In this document: piece after piece, positions 18,235 to 27,436 of the stretch | How positions within the stretch are numbered: the first letter of the stretch is position 1 | Layout: each line of letters begins with the position of its first letter | From: an uncultured Clostridia bacterium | GTDB lineage: Bacteria > Bacillota > Clostridia > TANB77 > CAG-508 | Direction of reading: 5' to 3' | Assembly: GCA_947623465.1 (NCBI GenBank) | Contig: CANQGU010000014.1 | Coordinates: 1 to 44,863 of the forward strand | DNA: 44,863 bases | Notes under the pieces: generated by a model | What the model was told of the DNA's origin: nothing | The model's database searches: none | Seen by the model: only the letters and a program-made list of their open reading frames with translations | Translations under genes and position numbers: made by a program

Positions 18235-18837
18235 TCAATCCTCCTTAATCCACTCTCCGTGGAATTCATATATGTATTTAGTAGTATCATCTATACAATA
18301 CTTTTTATACAAACTCTTAACATTTTGTTTCGTTAATACTTTTTCTATACCCTCATTTTTAATTTGCAAAAAGAGTTCTGTTAAAAAATTATCTACTTTA
18401 GGATTTATTATTGTATTTTTTCTTTCTTTCATCCAATAATCATATTCTGAAGCCCAAGTCCAATTTTTTCCTTCATAAGTTATACTTGCAGACAATTTAT
18501 CACATATCATCTCTGCCACATATTTATATGGAATAACTGGTGCAACTTCTGGAGAATTTAAATCCACCCAATACCAATCATGGTGCTTATTTCTACCTTT
18601 ATGATGAAGCCAAGATAAAGAATAACCTTTATCTTTTCTGCATTCTGTAATAGGACTTCTTTTTCCATTATAATATTTTGCACTTTCCCAAAATTCTGTA
18701 TAAGAAAATTTTGACAAATCATGCACAAGTCCTCTAAATGGTATTCCAAGCTTTATACTAAATTTAAATACTAACCATTTGTGTTTTGTAACAAGTACTA
18801 TATGTTTTATTATATTTTTTGCTATATTATTTGCCAT
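18235..18837 (-). CDS. DUF5662 family protein
   Basis: 200 aa with GLVHDLSKFS near residue 37 and WLHHKGRNKHHDWYW near residue 75. The His/Asp pattern suggests a helical metal-binding protein, which is characteristic of DUF5662. No biochemical role is known to me. It ends 5 bp before the transketolase half-gene, and its last codons contain that gene's ribosome binding site, so the two are co-transcribed. Confidence 0.82.
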   Translation of the reverse strand: MANNIAKNIIKHIVLVTKHKWLVFKFSIKLGIPFRGLVHDLSKFSYTEFWESAKYYNGKRSPITECRKDKGYSLSWLHHKGRNKHHDWYWVDLNSPEVAPVIPYKYVAEMICDKLSASITYEGKNWTWASEYDYWMKERKNTIINPKVDNFLTELFLQIKNEGIEKVLTKQNVKSLYKKYCIDDTTKYIYEFHGEWIKED

Positions 18838-18956
18838 TTTTATTTCTAATCCCCTTTTATATATAAGTATTTTGTTTTTTATTTACCTACAATATTAAAT
18901 CACAAAAATAATAATTGTGCAATGTTTAAAGCAAAAAAGAATAAATTTTATTTTTA

Positions 18957-18985
18957 TAGACTTTTTTTATTTTTAATGCTATAAT
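18957..18985 (+). promoter_or_regulatory. Possible smpB promoter
   Basis: TATAAT at 18980-18985 with a weak -35 (TAGACT, 18957-18962) at 17 bp. A second TATAAT-like box lies nearer the gene (about 19059). The choice between them cannot be made from sequence. Confidence 0.4.
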
Positions 18986-19093
18986 TTATGTTATATTTTA
19001 AATATTACAAAAATTTTTATACAGAGTTTTAAGAGAACTTTTGAGTAAAAAACTATAAAGTATAATAAATGTAAAAGAAAGGAATTACATATT

Positions 19094-19549
19094 ATGCCAT
19101 ATACAAAACTTATTGCAAAAAATCCAAATGCATACCATAATTATAATATTGTAGAAAAAATAGAGTGTGGTATTGTTTTATATGGAACTGAAATAAAGTC
19201 TATTAGAAAAGGAAAAGTGAATTTAAAAGATTCTTTTGCAAATATAAAAAACAATGAAGTATATGCAATAGGAATACATATAAGTCCTTATGAACACGGA
19301 AATATTTATAATAAAGACCCTTTAAGAGATAGAAAACTTTTACTTAATAAATCTGAAATTTTAAAATTGATAGATAAAGTTAAAACTAAAGGATATTCTT
19401 TAGTTCCTATTTCTCTTTATTTTAAAGGTCAGCTTGTAAAACTAGAACTTGGTGTTGGTAAAGGTAAAAAACTTTATGATAAAAGAGAAGATATTGCTAA
19501 AAAAGATGCTGAAAGAAGGATGGCTATTGCTTTAAAAGGAAATTATTAA
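19094..19549 (+). CDS. smpB: SsrA-binding protein SmpB (trans-translation)
   Basis: Binds tmRNA and places it in the A site of stalled ribosomes. 151 aa: [44 protein letters not shown], the [21 protein letters not shown]-type core (starts GYSLVP), then the basic C-terminal tail [19 protein letters not shown]. Normal length. It is one of two plus-strand genes. Its stalled-ribosome role is noteworthy in a genome where CGG appears to be untranslatable in frame. Confidence 0.97.
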   Translation: MPYTKLIAKNPNAYHNYNIVEKIECGIVLYGTEIKSIRKGKVNLKDSFANIKNNEVYAIGIHISPYEHGNIYNKDPLRDRKLLLNKSEILKLIDKVKTKGYSLVPISLYFKGQLVKLELGVGKGKKLYDKREDIAKKDAERRMAIALKGNY

Positions 19550-19560
19550 TTTAAAATAAA

Positions 19561-19600
19561 AAAGAATCAGTATATAACCAAATATACTGATTTTTTTTAT
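19561..19600. terminator. Bidirectional terminator between smpB and the DUF2207 gene
   Basis: AATCAGTATAT pairs with ATATACTGATT around a short loop. T8 follows on the plus strand and a T-rich run on the minus strand. The flanking genes converge here. Confidence 0.85.
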
Positions 19601-19610
19601 ATAGAAGAGA

Positions 19611-21482
19611 TTACCAAGAACCTCCTCCACCTCCTCCAGAGCCTCCTCCAGAGAATCCACCTCCACTAGATCCACCAAATGAATCACCGCTACTAGATGG
19701 GCTTGATGACATAGAGCTTGTTGCCGCTCTCATTGTATCATTCATAAAGTTATTAAAGTCATGGAACATAAATGCTCCATTATAACCATACCAATCAGGT
19801 GCTTGCATAGCTATTTCTTCAAATTGTTTCATCCATACATTTGAAACACTTAAAGCATAAGTATATGGAAGTATGTTATAAAAATATTCCGGATTTTCCT
19901 GTACCAAACTTTCTAATTTTGGTTTTTCAGCAGTTTCGAGAAATCTCTTGAATCCTCTTATCTTACCTAACATTTCATTTCCAAGAGGAGTTCTTTTCGG
20001 CATTATACTTGTAAATATGCCTATAATCACAATGCAAACAAATCCTACAATATTCATAATAGCATACATTTTATCATATTGTAATGCAGGTAATACAAAA
20101 ACCGCCCATGGTATTCCTCCAAAAAATAATCCCCAAATTACTCCGAATACTTTAAAATAAGTTTCTGTTCTTCCAAATAATAAAACACACAAAGCAGACA
20201 ATCCAATTATTGGAAATATTATTGCAAAAATTAATGCTTCTGTTTCGCCATATTCTATTACTGGTTTAATTGTTATTAATAAGAATATAGCTATAATCAT
20301 AAAAACAAGTCCCTTTATCTTTCTTGATGAATTTTTTTCAAATATTTTTTCTTCATTTTCTTTATCATTTAAGTTGTCTTTTATTCTATTTAAAGTTATA
20401 TAAAATTCATCATATAAATCTTCAGCTGTTGTATTTGTTCTATTTTCCTTAAATAGACCTTTCATAAATAATTTTTCGTTTTCATCTTCTCCATCATATT
20501 CTTTTAATTTTATTATTTTAAATCCTTTTGACTGATGGAATATTCCTTTCTTTTCGGTCTCTTCTATTTTTAAATATCCTTTATCAGCTAAATATATAAG
20601 TAATGAAATTATACCTTCATTAGTTGCTTTTCCTTTAAACAAATAGGCAACTTCTGCTGAATTATATCCTTCTGGTGGATAAAATTCCACTGTTTCGACA
20701 ACTTTGTTATCTTTTCCATATTTAAACCATGTTGTATATGCTATAAGTACAAAAATCAAACTTAATATCATTACAAAAATTGAATAAAAATATGTATTTG
20801 AAACTTCATTTACAAAATAACCTTCTGGCAATGTAAGTCTTACTGTCAATGCTTCCCCTTCATTCAAAACATCAAATAGCTGACCTGCTATAATATTTCC
20901 ATTTACTCTATATGAAACATTTGAACTATCAGTATAACCTTCTTTTCCACTTGAAAAACCTAGTTTTGATTCATCAAATGATTTTGGCATTGTAATTTTG
21001 AAGGTTACATTACCTATACTTGTATCCCATTCATTTCCTATTAAATTGAAATATAATTCATCTGCATCTTTTATAGGGTCTTTTCCTATATCATATGTAT
21101 AGCTTATAGTGTATGAATGAACACCTGTATAAGTTTGGCTTGAATTTCCAATCTTTATCGTTTCATATCCATTTAATTTACTTTTAGTAGATTCTTCACT
21201 AACTCTTATATTAGATATTCTTGCAACATTTTTTGATGTTGTACCATCTAATCTTTGTACATTATTTCTTAATGGAATTTTTCTATATATCCCATGTTTT
21301 GGAATATAAAAATATGCAGTAATTTTTTCTGTTATATCAAAACTATTATTTTCATTTACCTTCATATCAATATCATAACTTTGTATTGTATAATCATATG
21401 TAGATGCATGAACTTTATTTGGTATAAAAAACATAAGTATTAAAATAAATGAAAATATATATATTACATATCTTTTTTTCAT
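19611..21482 (-). CDS. DUF2207 membrane protein with glycine-rich tail
   Basis: 623 aa: signal peptide (residues 1-26), an extracellular DUF2207 beta-domain (DYTIQSYDIDMKVNENNSFDI…IPLRNNVQR), a helix near 230-250, a cytoplasmic segment, two to three helices around 395-500, and a tail ending SGGGFSGGGSGGGGGGSW. DUF2207 proteins are widespread, frequently sit beside lemA as here, and have no settled function. The pair (61 bp apart) is probably co-transcribed with lemA upstream. Confidence 0.9.
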   Translation of the reverse strand: MKKRYVIYIFSFILILMFFIPNKVHASTYDYTIQSYDIDMKVNENNSFDITEKITAYFYIPKHGIYRKIPLRNNVQRLDGTTSKNVARISNIRVSEESTKSKLNGYETIKIGNSSQTYTGVHSYTISYTYDIGKDPIKDADELYFNLIGNEWDTSIGNVTFKITMPKSFDESKLGFSSGKEGYTDSSNVSYRVNGNIIAGQLFDVLNEGEALTVRLTLPEGYFVNEVSNTYFYSIFVMILSLIFVLIAYTTWFKYGKDNKVVETVEFYPPEGYNSAEVAYLFKGKATNEGIISLLIYLADKGYLKIEETEKKGIFHQSKGFKIIKLKEYDGEDENEKLFMKGLFKENRTNTTAEDLYDEFYITLNRIKDNLNDKENEEKIFEKNSSRKIKGLVFMIIAIFLLITIKPVIEYGETEALIFAIIFPIIGLSALCVLLFGRTETYFKVFGVIWGLFFGGIPWAVFVLPALQYDKMYAIMNIVGFVCIVIIGIFTSIMPKRTPLGNEMLGKIRGFKRFLETAEKPKLESLVQENPEYFYNILPYTYALSVSNVWMKQFEEIAMQAPDWYGYNGAFMFHDFNNFMNDTMRAATSSMSSSPSSSGDSFGGSSGGGFSGGGSGGGGGGSW

Positions 21483-21542
21483 ATTAACTATATTTCCCTT
21501 TCGTTTTTTAGAGGATTTATTAATCTTTTCTTTATGTTTATA

Positions 21543-22097
21543 TTAAAATTTTACTTTAACATTATTTTTTTCCTCTTCAGTTGCTTCGAATAATTTTTCT
21601 TCTTTAAATCCAAATATCTTCGCAACTATATTGCTAGGAAACATTTCAACTTTATTATTTAATATAACAACTGTTCCATTATAATATTTTCTACTATTTG
21701 CAATATCTTCTTCAATTTTAGATAATTCGCTATTTAATTGCATAAAGTTTTCATTTGATTTTAGCTCTGGGTAATTTTCTGAAATTGCCATTATTTTAGA
21801 AAGTCCTTGAGATAATTGTTCATTTGCGTTTATTTTATTGTCCATTGACATACTATCATAACTTTGAGTTCTTAAAGAAGTAATTTTTTCAAAGGTCTCT
21901 TTTTCATGTGTTGCATAGCCTTTTACGACTTCAACTAAATTTGGTACTAAATCCCATCTCTTTTTTAAATATATATCCATTGTTGAAAATGCTTCTTTTA
22001 CAGCATTTCTTGTTTTTACAAAACCATTATAAGTTGTAAAAAGATAAATAGCAATTACAACTATAATTCCAATAATTAAATATAACATATTTTTCAA
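21543..22097 (-). CDS. lemA: LemA family protein
   Basis: 184 aa with one N-terminal transmembrane helix and a helical-bundle domain (YNGFVKTRNAVKEAFSTMDIYLKKR, WDLVPNLVEVVKGYATHE). Typical LemA length. Upstream of the DUF2207 gene and 9 bp downstream of the aldolase gene. Confidence 0.95.
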   Translation of the reverse strand: MKNMLYLIIGIIVVIAIYLFTTYNGFVKTRNAVKEAFSTMDIYLKKRWDLVPNLVEVVKGYATHEKETFEKITSLRTQSYDSMSMDNKINANEQLSQGLSKIMAISENYPELKSNENFMQLNSELSKIEEDIANSRKYYNGTVVILNNKVEMFPSNIVAKIFGFKEEKLFEATEEEKNNVKVKF

Positions 22098-22105
22098 CTC
22101 CTATT

Positions 22106-23035
22106 CTATGCTTTATTTGAAGAACCAAATACATCTCTTATTTTATGCTCAACAGTTTGTTTTATTAAATCTCTTGCAGGTGTTAAATATTTTCTTGGAT
22201 CAAAGCTTGAAGGATCTTCTGCAAATACTTTTCTTATTGCAGCTGTCATTGCAAGTCTTAAATCTGTATCTACATTTATTTTTGAAACTCCTGACATTGA
22301 AGCTTGTTTTAACATTTCATCTGGAACTCCTTTTGCTCCTGGAATATTTGCACCATATTTGTTACATTGTTCAACAAGTTTAGGTATAACTGTTGATGCT
22401 CCATGAAGTACTATTGGTGTATTTGGAATTCTTGATTTTACTTCTTTTAAAATATCAAAACGCAATTTTGCTTCTCCTTTAAATTTGTATGCTCCATGGC
22501 TTGTTCCTATTGCTATTGCTAAAGAATCGCATCCTGTTTCTTTTACAAATCTTTCAGCATCAGCTGGGTCTGTATAAATTGCATCTGAACTAGATACATT
22601 TACATCATCTTCTATTCCTGCAAGTTTTCCAATTTCTGCTTCAACTGTTACTCCTTTTGAGTGTGCATATTCTACTACCTGTTTTGTTAAAGCTACATTT
22701 TCTTCAAAACTATATTTTGAACCATCTATCATAACAGATGTAAATCCATTGTCTATACACATTTTTGCAGTTTCAAAATCTGGTCCATGATCTAAATGTA
22801 TTGCAACTGGTATTTCTGGATGTTCTTCACATGCTGCTTCTACCATTTTCATTAAATATTTTATTCTAGCATATTTTATTGCACTAGATGATGCTTGTAA
22901 AATAACAGGAGATTTTTCTTCTGCTGCGGCATCTACTATTGCTTGAATAATTTCCATATTATTTACATTAAATGCTCCTATTGCAAAGCTTTCTTTCATT
23001 GATTTTTCAAACATTTCTTTTGTTGTAACTAACAT
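22106..23035 (-). CDS. fba: Class II fructose-bisphosphate aldolase
   Basis: Zn-dependent cleavage of fructose-1,6-bisphosphate in glycolysis. 309 aa. Metal and substrate motifs visible: IPVAIHLDHGPDFETAK, FTSVMIDGSKYSFEENV, VEAEIGKLAGIEDDVN, AIAIGTSHGAYKF, IPNTPIVLHGASTVI and ISKINVDTDLRLAM-type strand (VSKINVDTDLRLAM). Ordinary length. The start has an AGGAGGT site. Confidence 0.97.
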   Translation of the reverse strand: MLVTTKEMFEKSMKESFAIGAFNVNNMEIIQAIVDAAAEEKSPVILQASSSAIKYARIKYLMKMVEAACEEHPEIPVAIHLDHGPDFETAKMCIDNGFTSVMIDGSKYSFEENVALTKQVVEYAHSKGVTVEAEIGKLAGIEDDVNVSSSDAIYTDPADAERFVKETGCDSLAIAIGTSHGAYKFKGEAKLRFDILKEVKSRIPNTPIVLHGASTVIPKLVEQCNKYGANIPGAKGVPDEMLKQASMSGVSKINVDTDLRLAMTAAIRKVFAEDPSSFDPRKYLTPARDLIKQTVEHKIRDVFGSSNKA

Positions 23036-23102
23036 ATTTATTACCTCCTAAATTTTTTTTAATTTTATTGCTAAAAATTATTTCTGTCAAGTATTTTTTT
23101 CA

Positions 23103-23219
23103 AAGAAAGCGGTCATTTGGGACGTCCTTTTTTGACCGCTTTCAAATTTTCTTAATTTTTTATTTATATATCCAATGGTCAAAAAAGCGGTCAAAAAAGG
23201 ACGTCCCAAATGACCTCTT
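23103..23219. repeat. REP-like inverted repeat pair
   Basis: Two facing copies of a ~37-nt imperfect palindrome. The left copy reads AAAGCGGTCA … GGGACGTCC … TGACCGCTTT and the right copy is its reverse complement, separated by about 40 AT-rich bases. It fills the gap between spoIVB and fba. Related copies lie at 30038-30107 and 40828-40966. Confidence 0.8.
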
Positions 23220-23222
23220 TCA

Positions 23223-24285
23223 TTATTTCATTTGCTGTAACATTATATCTGCAAAAACTGCATAACCCTGAGTTGCATCATTTACTAATACATTTGTTAC
23301 AGCTCCGTATAAATTTGCCATTTTGAATAATCGGAGTACCACTCATTCCTTGAATTATTCCTCCTGTTTTTTGTAATAATTCCTCGTCTTTAACTTTTAT
23401 TAACATTGACTTATTATCTGTATTGTTATTTAAAAATATTTTTTCTATTTCAATTTTGTATTCTTTAGGTTTTCCATTATCTATACTGCAATATAATGAT
23501 GCTTCTCCAAGTGTTATATCATATCTTTGAGCTACCTTTATTTCATTAGATAAATCTAGATTAATTGCAGATAAATTATTTACTGTTCCATAAATTCCTA
23601 AATTAGTGTTTTTATATATTGTTCCAATAGTTGTTTGTTCATCAAGTGTTCCTTGAATTTTTCCCGGATTTCCTTTTTTTCCTTTTATAATTGATATTAT
23701 TCTTGTTGTTAAAAATTCGCCATTTGATATTTCTACTAAGTCTCCTGTATCGCTATCTGTTATTCCATGTCCTAGTGCTGCAAAGTTTCCTGTTGAAGGT
23801 TCGTAAAATGTAAGTGTTCCAATTCCTGCTGCACTATCTCGTACCCAAAGCCCTAGTTTATATGTTTTATCTGAAATTTTTACAGGTGTTATATTGCAAT
23901 TACATGTTTCGTTTTCTTTTATATATTCAATTTTTAAAGTGTTACCTTCTGATTTATTTACTATGTCTGTTAGACTTTTGGTGTCTGTAACTTCTATATC
24001 ATTTATTCTTACTATTCTATCTCCTTCTTCTATTCCAGAGTCTTTATATGGCTTATATTTTTGATTATCCTCTGCTTTTATTTCGCTCATTCCTACAACT
24101 AATACGCCATTTGTATATAGTTTTAGACCTGATACTTGACCTACTGGAATTACTGTTGTTTCGTCTACCAAATTTACTGTAACTTCTTTAACTGTAAATA
24201 TATCTATTTTGCATATATAAATTAAAATGCATAATAAAAAAGCAATAATAAAAATTTTTGTGAATTTTTTCATACTTAATCCCAT
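23223..24285 (-). CDS. spoIVB: SpoIVB-type S55 serine protease, split by a +1 shift at codon 327 (CGG)
   Basis: Sporulation signalling protease, secreted from the forespore to trigger SpoIVFB-dependent pro-sigma-K processing. One N-terminal helix, a PDZ domain (about 70-135), then the S55 peptidase domain with catalytic His173 in AALGHGITD and Ser315 in IQGMSGTPIIQNGK. At codon 327 the frame meets CGG. Read straight it stops 8 codons later. Skipping C gives GAVTNVLVNDATQGYAVFAD and ends IMLQQMK, the strongly conserved SpoIVB C-terminus. The stop is then at 23223-23225, total 353 aa. The start could be the ATG at 24285 or that at 24273. Confidence 0.9.
23305..23307 (-). other. CGG +1 recoding site, spoIVB codon 327
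   Basis: The incoming frame reads TTT ATA CGG AGC TGT. Skipping C gives ATA GGA GCT GTA (I-G-A-V-T), matching the conserved segment that follows the catalytic Ser. It is more than 13 kb from the atp sites and in an unrelated operon. Confidence 0.87.
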
Positions 24286-24364
24286 TCTTTCTTAAGGTAT
24301 GATTTTGTTTGAAAGTTTTTCAAACCTTCACCTTCAATTTTTATTATTGCTTTATTTTTATTTT

Positions 24365-25381
24365 TTATGCTTGTCTTCTTACTTTTTCATCAAGTGTGTC
24401 TAAATTATCTAATGCTTTTCCTGTTCCAAGTGCAACGCATGATACTGCATCTTGTGCTATCATAACATTTATTCCTGTTTGCTCTTGTAAAAGCTTATCT
24501 AATCCATCTATTAAGCATCCTCCACCTGTCATGTATATTCCTTTGTCGCTTATGTCTGAGGCAAGTTCTGGTGGTGTTCTTTCTAAAACTGAATGTACGG
24601 CATCTACTATCATCATTGCTGGCTCATTTAATGCTTTTACCATTTCGTTTGAGTGAATTGTTATAGTTGTTGGAAGTCCTGTTGTTAGGTCTCTTCCTCT
24701 TACATCCATTTCTACATCTTGAATTTTTGGAAATACACATCCAACATTTACTTTTATTTCTTCTGCAGTTCTTTCTCCTATTGCTAGATTATATGTTTTT
24801 TTAATATATTTTACTAAGTATTCATCAAATTTGTCTCCAGCAACTTTTAAAGATGTACTTACAACTGAACCACCTAAAGAGATTACGGCAATATCTGTTG
24901 TTCCTCCACCTATGTCTACTACCATATTTCCACATGGTTTAGATATATCTATTCCTGCTCCTATTGCTGCTGCTATTGGCTCTTCTATTAAATATACTTT
25001 TCTTGCTCCTGCATTTGTTGCAGCATCTATTACTGCCTTTTTTTCTACTTCTGTTACTCTTGAAGGTATGCATATCATTATTCTAGGTGCAAATAGTGCT
25101 TTTCCTCCTATTTTTTTTATAAAGTATTTTAACATTTTTTCAGTTACTGTGTAATCAGATATTACACCTTCTCTTAGAGGTCTTGTTGCTACAATATTTC
25201 CTGGAGTTCTTCCTAGCATTCTTCTTGCTTCTCCACCTACTGCTAATACTTCACCTGTATTGTTATCAACAGCAACAACTGATGGCTCGCGAAGTACAAT
25301 TCCTCTGCCTTTTACATATCCTATAACTGTAGCTGTACCTAAATCTATTCCAATGTCTTGACCCCAACAAAATTTGAACAT
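24365..25381 (-). CDS. mreB: MreB/Mbl-like actin homologue
   Basis: Rod-shape cytoskeletal ATPase. 338 aa from the ATG at 25381, chosen because AAGGAGAAGG precedes it; the longer reading from 25435 lacks a site. Motifs: phosphate-1 GIDLGTATVIGYVKGRGIVL, EPSVVAVD, the connect and phosphate-2 region NMVVDIGGGTTDIAVISLGG, and the adenosine motif DKGIYMTGGGCLIDG. The family is clear, but MreB, Mbl and MreBH cannot be told apart by eye. It follows spoIVB's promoter side without other mre genes. Confidence 0.92.
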   Translation of the reverse strand: MFKFCWGQDIGIDLGTATVIGYVKGRGIVLREPSVVAVDNNTGEVLAVGGEARRMLGRTPGNIVATRPLREGVISDYTVTEKMLKYFIKKIGGKALFAPRIMICIPSRVTEVEKKAVIDAATNAGARKVYLIEEPIAAAIGAGIDISKPCGNMVVDIGGGTTDIAVISLGGSVVSTSLKVAGDKFDEYLVKYIKKTYNLAIGERTAEEIKVNVGCVFPKIQDVEMDVRGRDLTTGLPTTITIHSNEMVKALNEPAMMIVDAVHSVLERTPPELASDISDKGIYMTGGGCLIDGLDKLLQEQTGINVMIAQDAVSCVALGTGKALDNLDTLDEKVRRQA

Positions 25382-25434
25382 TATGCATCCTTCTCCTTTA
25401 ATTATTATTACATTATTATTACATTTTTTTTGCA

Positions 25435-25463
25435 ATTATATTACAGTTTTTTAAATTTATCAA
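25435..25463 (-). promoter_or_regulatory. mreB promoter
   Basis: TTGATA (25458-25463 read on the minus strand) and TATAAT (25435-25440), spaced 17 bp, about 54 bp upstream of the start codon. Confidence 0.7.
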
Positions 25464-25594
25464 TAGATTTTTATAAATATTTTAATATTTTTTATTTAGA
25501 TTAAGACATTTTTTATACTACATATTTATTATTTACGAATTTTAAAAAGAAATGTACAAATTTAATTATACATTTCTTTTAATTCTTTTTTATT

Positions 25595-26779
25595 TTAAAA
25601 ATGTTTTCCTTTTCTTTTTGTTCTTTTTTGTCTTGTTTCTTCAATTATATTTTCGTCTTCGTATTGATCTTCTTCAAGATTTATTTTGTTTGAATTTAAT
25701 TTTTTCTCTTTTTCAGATGATTCAAATTCAGCTTTATCTACTTTTTTAAATAAATGTTGTTGAAAACTTTCTGGGTCATCTTCGTCATAGTCTATGTCGT
25801 CATCGTCTATATTGTTTTTCATTTTTATTTTGTGCAAAATAATAAAAATTATTATTGCAATTACTATACATATACCAAGAATTATTAATATTAATCTAAT
25901 TCTATTTGCCTTTGCTATAGCTTCGTTTTCCATTTTGTCTAAATCTTCTAAATTAACATTAACCTTGTTTACTATAACTTGATATGTGGCATTTTCGTCT
26001 GTTACTTCATTATATACTAAAACTGTTATAACATTTTCTCCATCTTTTAAATCTGTATTTCCTACAATGTCTATTTTTGTATCTTCACTTTCTCCTTTTG
26101 CTATAACTTCTAGCTCGCTAATATCTTCATTTATGTCTAAAGTATATTCATATACATCTGGTGAAAACTCTGGATTTAGTGTATAGCCTTTTATCTCTAA
26201 TTCAGATAAGTTAGAAGAATAATGATTTGTTGTATCGTTTTGTTCTTCTGTATTTGTTTCTTCTCCTCTTGTAATGTTTAGTGTATATGTTTTTTCAGTT
26301 CCATCTTCAGCTGTTACTGTAACATCAAGCGTATTTTTTCCCATAGTTAAATTTTTATTTCCTGTTCCTGTAATTGTAGCTTTTGAGTCTTGTGCTTGAG
26401 CATATACATTTACTGTTTCAACATCACTTGGAACTGTTATATCATATGATGTTGTTCCTGCCTTAAAACCTTTAAAATCATTTGGTTTAATACCTAAATT
26501 TTTTAAGTTTGCGTTATTTGATTTTGTACTTTTTGTATTATTGGATTTTGTACTTTCTGTTTTACTAGTGTTATTTGATTTTGTGCTTTCTGTTTGACTA
26601 GTATTATTTTGAGTCAAATTACTTGAATCTGTATTTGATACATTAGTATCAGATATAGTAGTATTAGATGCTTCTGTTGTATTATCATCTACTGCATTGA
26701 CTTTTATTGTTCCACCTATAAATATATAAATAATTAATATACTAAAAAAAACTTTTATCATTTGATGTTTAAATTTCAT
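25595..26779 (-). CDS. Surface protein with two cadherin-like beta-sandwich domains
   Basis: 394 aa: signal peptide (about 1-30), a Ser/Thr/Asn/Lys-rich repeat segment with repeated TESTKSNNTS units (about 35-90), then two Cadherin-like beta sandwich (Cadherin-like 1 / DUF-type) repeats. The first is LGIKPNDFKGFKAGTTSYDI…GTEKTYTLNITR; the second is LSELEIKGYTLNPEFSPDVY…TYQVIVNKV. A transmembrane helix (about 293-312) and an acidic then basic cytoplasmic tail follow. Probably a cell-surface scaffold; ligand unknown. Confidence 0.85.
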   Translation of the reverse strand: MKFKHQMIKVFFSILIIYIFIGGTIKVNAVDDNTTEASNTTISDTNVSNTDSSNLTQNNTSQTESTKSNNTSKTESTKSNNTKSTKSNNANLKNLGIKPNDFKGFKAGTTSYDITVPSDVETVNVYAQAQDSKATITGTGNKNLTMGKNTLDVTVTAEDGTEKTYTLNITRGEETNTEEQNDTTNHYSSNLSELEIKGYTLNPEFSPDVYEYTLDINEDISELEVIAKGESEDTKIDIVGNTDLKDGENVITVLVYNEVTDENATYQVIVNKVNVNLEDLDKMENEAIAKANRIRLILIILGICIVIAIIIFIILHKIKMKNNIDDDDIDYDEDDPESFQQHLFKKVDKAEFESSEKEKKLNSNKINLEEDQYEDENIIEETRQKRTKRKGKHF

Positions 26780-26853
26780 TTTTGATTACATTCCTTTCCT
26801 TATCGTCTTTGGTTATATTATAATATATATAATTTCTCATTTTTTATGCCTTT

Positions 26854-26883
26854 AGTATATCATTTTTTATTTTTATAAGTCAA
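26854..26883 (-). promoter_or_regulatory. Promoter of the cadherin-like surface protein gene
   Basis: TTGACT (26878-26883, minus strand) and TATACT (26854-26859), spaced 18 bp. A second TATAAT-like sequence lies nearer the gene around 26817-26826. Confidence 0.55.
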
Positions 26884-26931
26884 CATTTTTTTACTATTTT
26901 TGCTAAAAAATCTTCTTATATAAGGAATTTT

Positions 26932-27252
26932 TTAAAATTCAATTCTACTGAATATCTCTTCATACTTTTTTTCAATTTCTTCGATTTTATTTAATAGTTC
27001 ATTATATTTTTTTCTAGTTACTCCATTTATTAATTTTTTTGCTGCTTTCATTTCCTCCTTATTCATATCTCCACCTTTATAATATTTATATAATTCTAAT
27101 TTTAAATGTTCAAATTCATATTCTGTATAAATTTTATCTTTTATTTCTATTTCTAATTTTTCTATAATTTCAAAATCATCAATTATAAGTTCTTTTTTTA
27201 AATTGATAATCTCTTTTTCATGATATTGTTTTTGCCATTCATGAAAGCTCAT
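26932..27252 (-). CDS. Small charged hypothetical protein
   Basis: 106 aa, predicted almost entirely helical, rich in Glu and Lys (MSFHEWQKQYHEKEIINLKK… MNKEEMKAAKKLINGVTRKKYNELL). Not recognised. It has an AAAGGGTGAG site and a near-consensus promoter at 27309-27337, so it is probably expressed as a single gene. It lies in a cluster of small orphan genes (26932-28175), likely accessory. Confidence 0.7.
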   Translation of the reverse strand: MSFHEWQKQYHEKEIINLKKELIIDDFEIIEKLEIEIKDKIYTEYEFEHLKLELYKYYKGGDMNKEEMKAAKKLINGVTRKKYNELLNKIEEIEKKYEEIFSRIEF

Positions 27253-27308
27253 ATGTATCTCACCCTTTCTTTTATTTATAAAGTTTTATCTTTCTATTTA
27301 TCCAAGAT

Positions 27309-27337
27309 ATATTACACTTCTTTTTATTTTTTGTCAA
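27309..27337 (-). promoter_or_regulatory. Promoter of the 26932-27252 gene
   Basis: Consensus TTGACA (27332-27337, minus strand) and TAATAT (27309-27314), spaced 17 bp. Confidence 0.65.
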
Positions 27338-27377
27338 CTATTTATTAGTCATAATGTATTCTTTTTGGACGTAAAAA

Positions 27378-27429
27378 ATACACTCTAAATTAGTATGATA
27401 TTTTTTATACATACTAAATTAGAGTGTAT
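27378..27429 (-). terminator. Long near-perfect inverted repeat, probable terminator
   Basis: Two 20-base arms (ATACACTCTAAATTAGTATG and CATACTAAATTAGAGTGTAT) pair at 19 of 20 positions around a 12-base AT loop. On the minus strand T6 follows. It lies 8 bases after the stop of the tandem ribbon-helix-helix gene. The arms are long for a terminator, so it could also be an operator. Confidence 0.6.
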
Positions 27430-27436
27430 AATTTAA

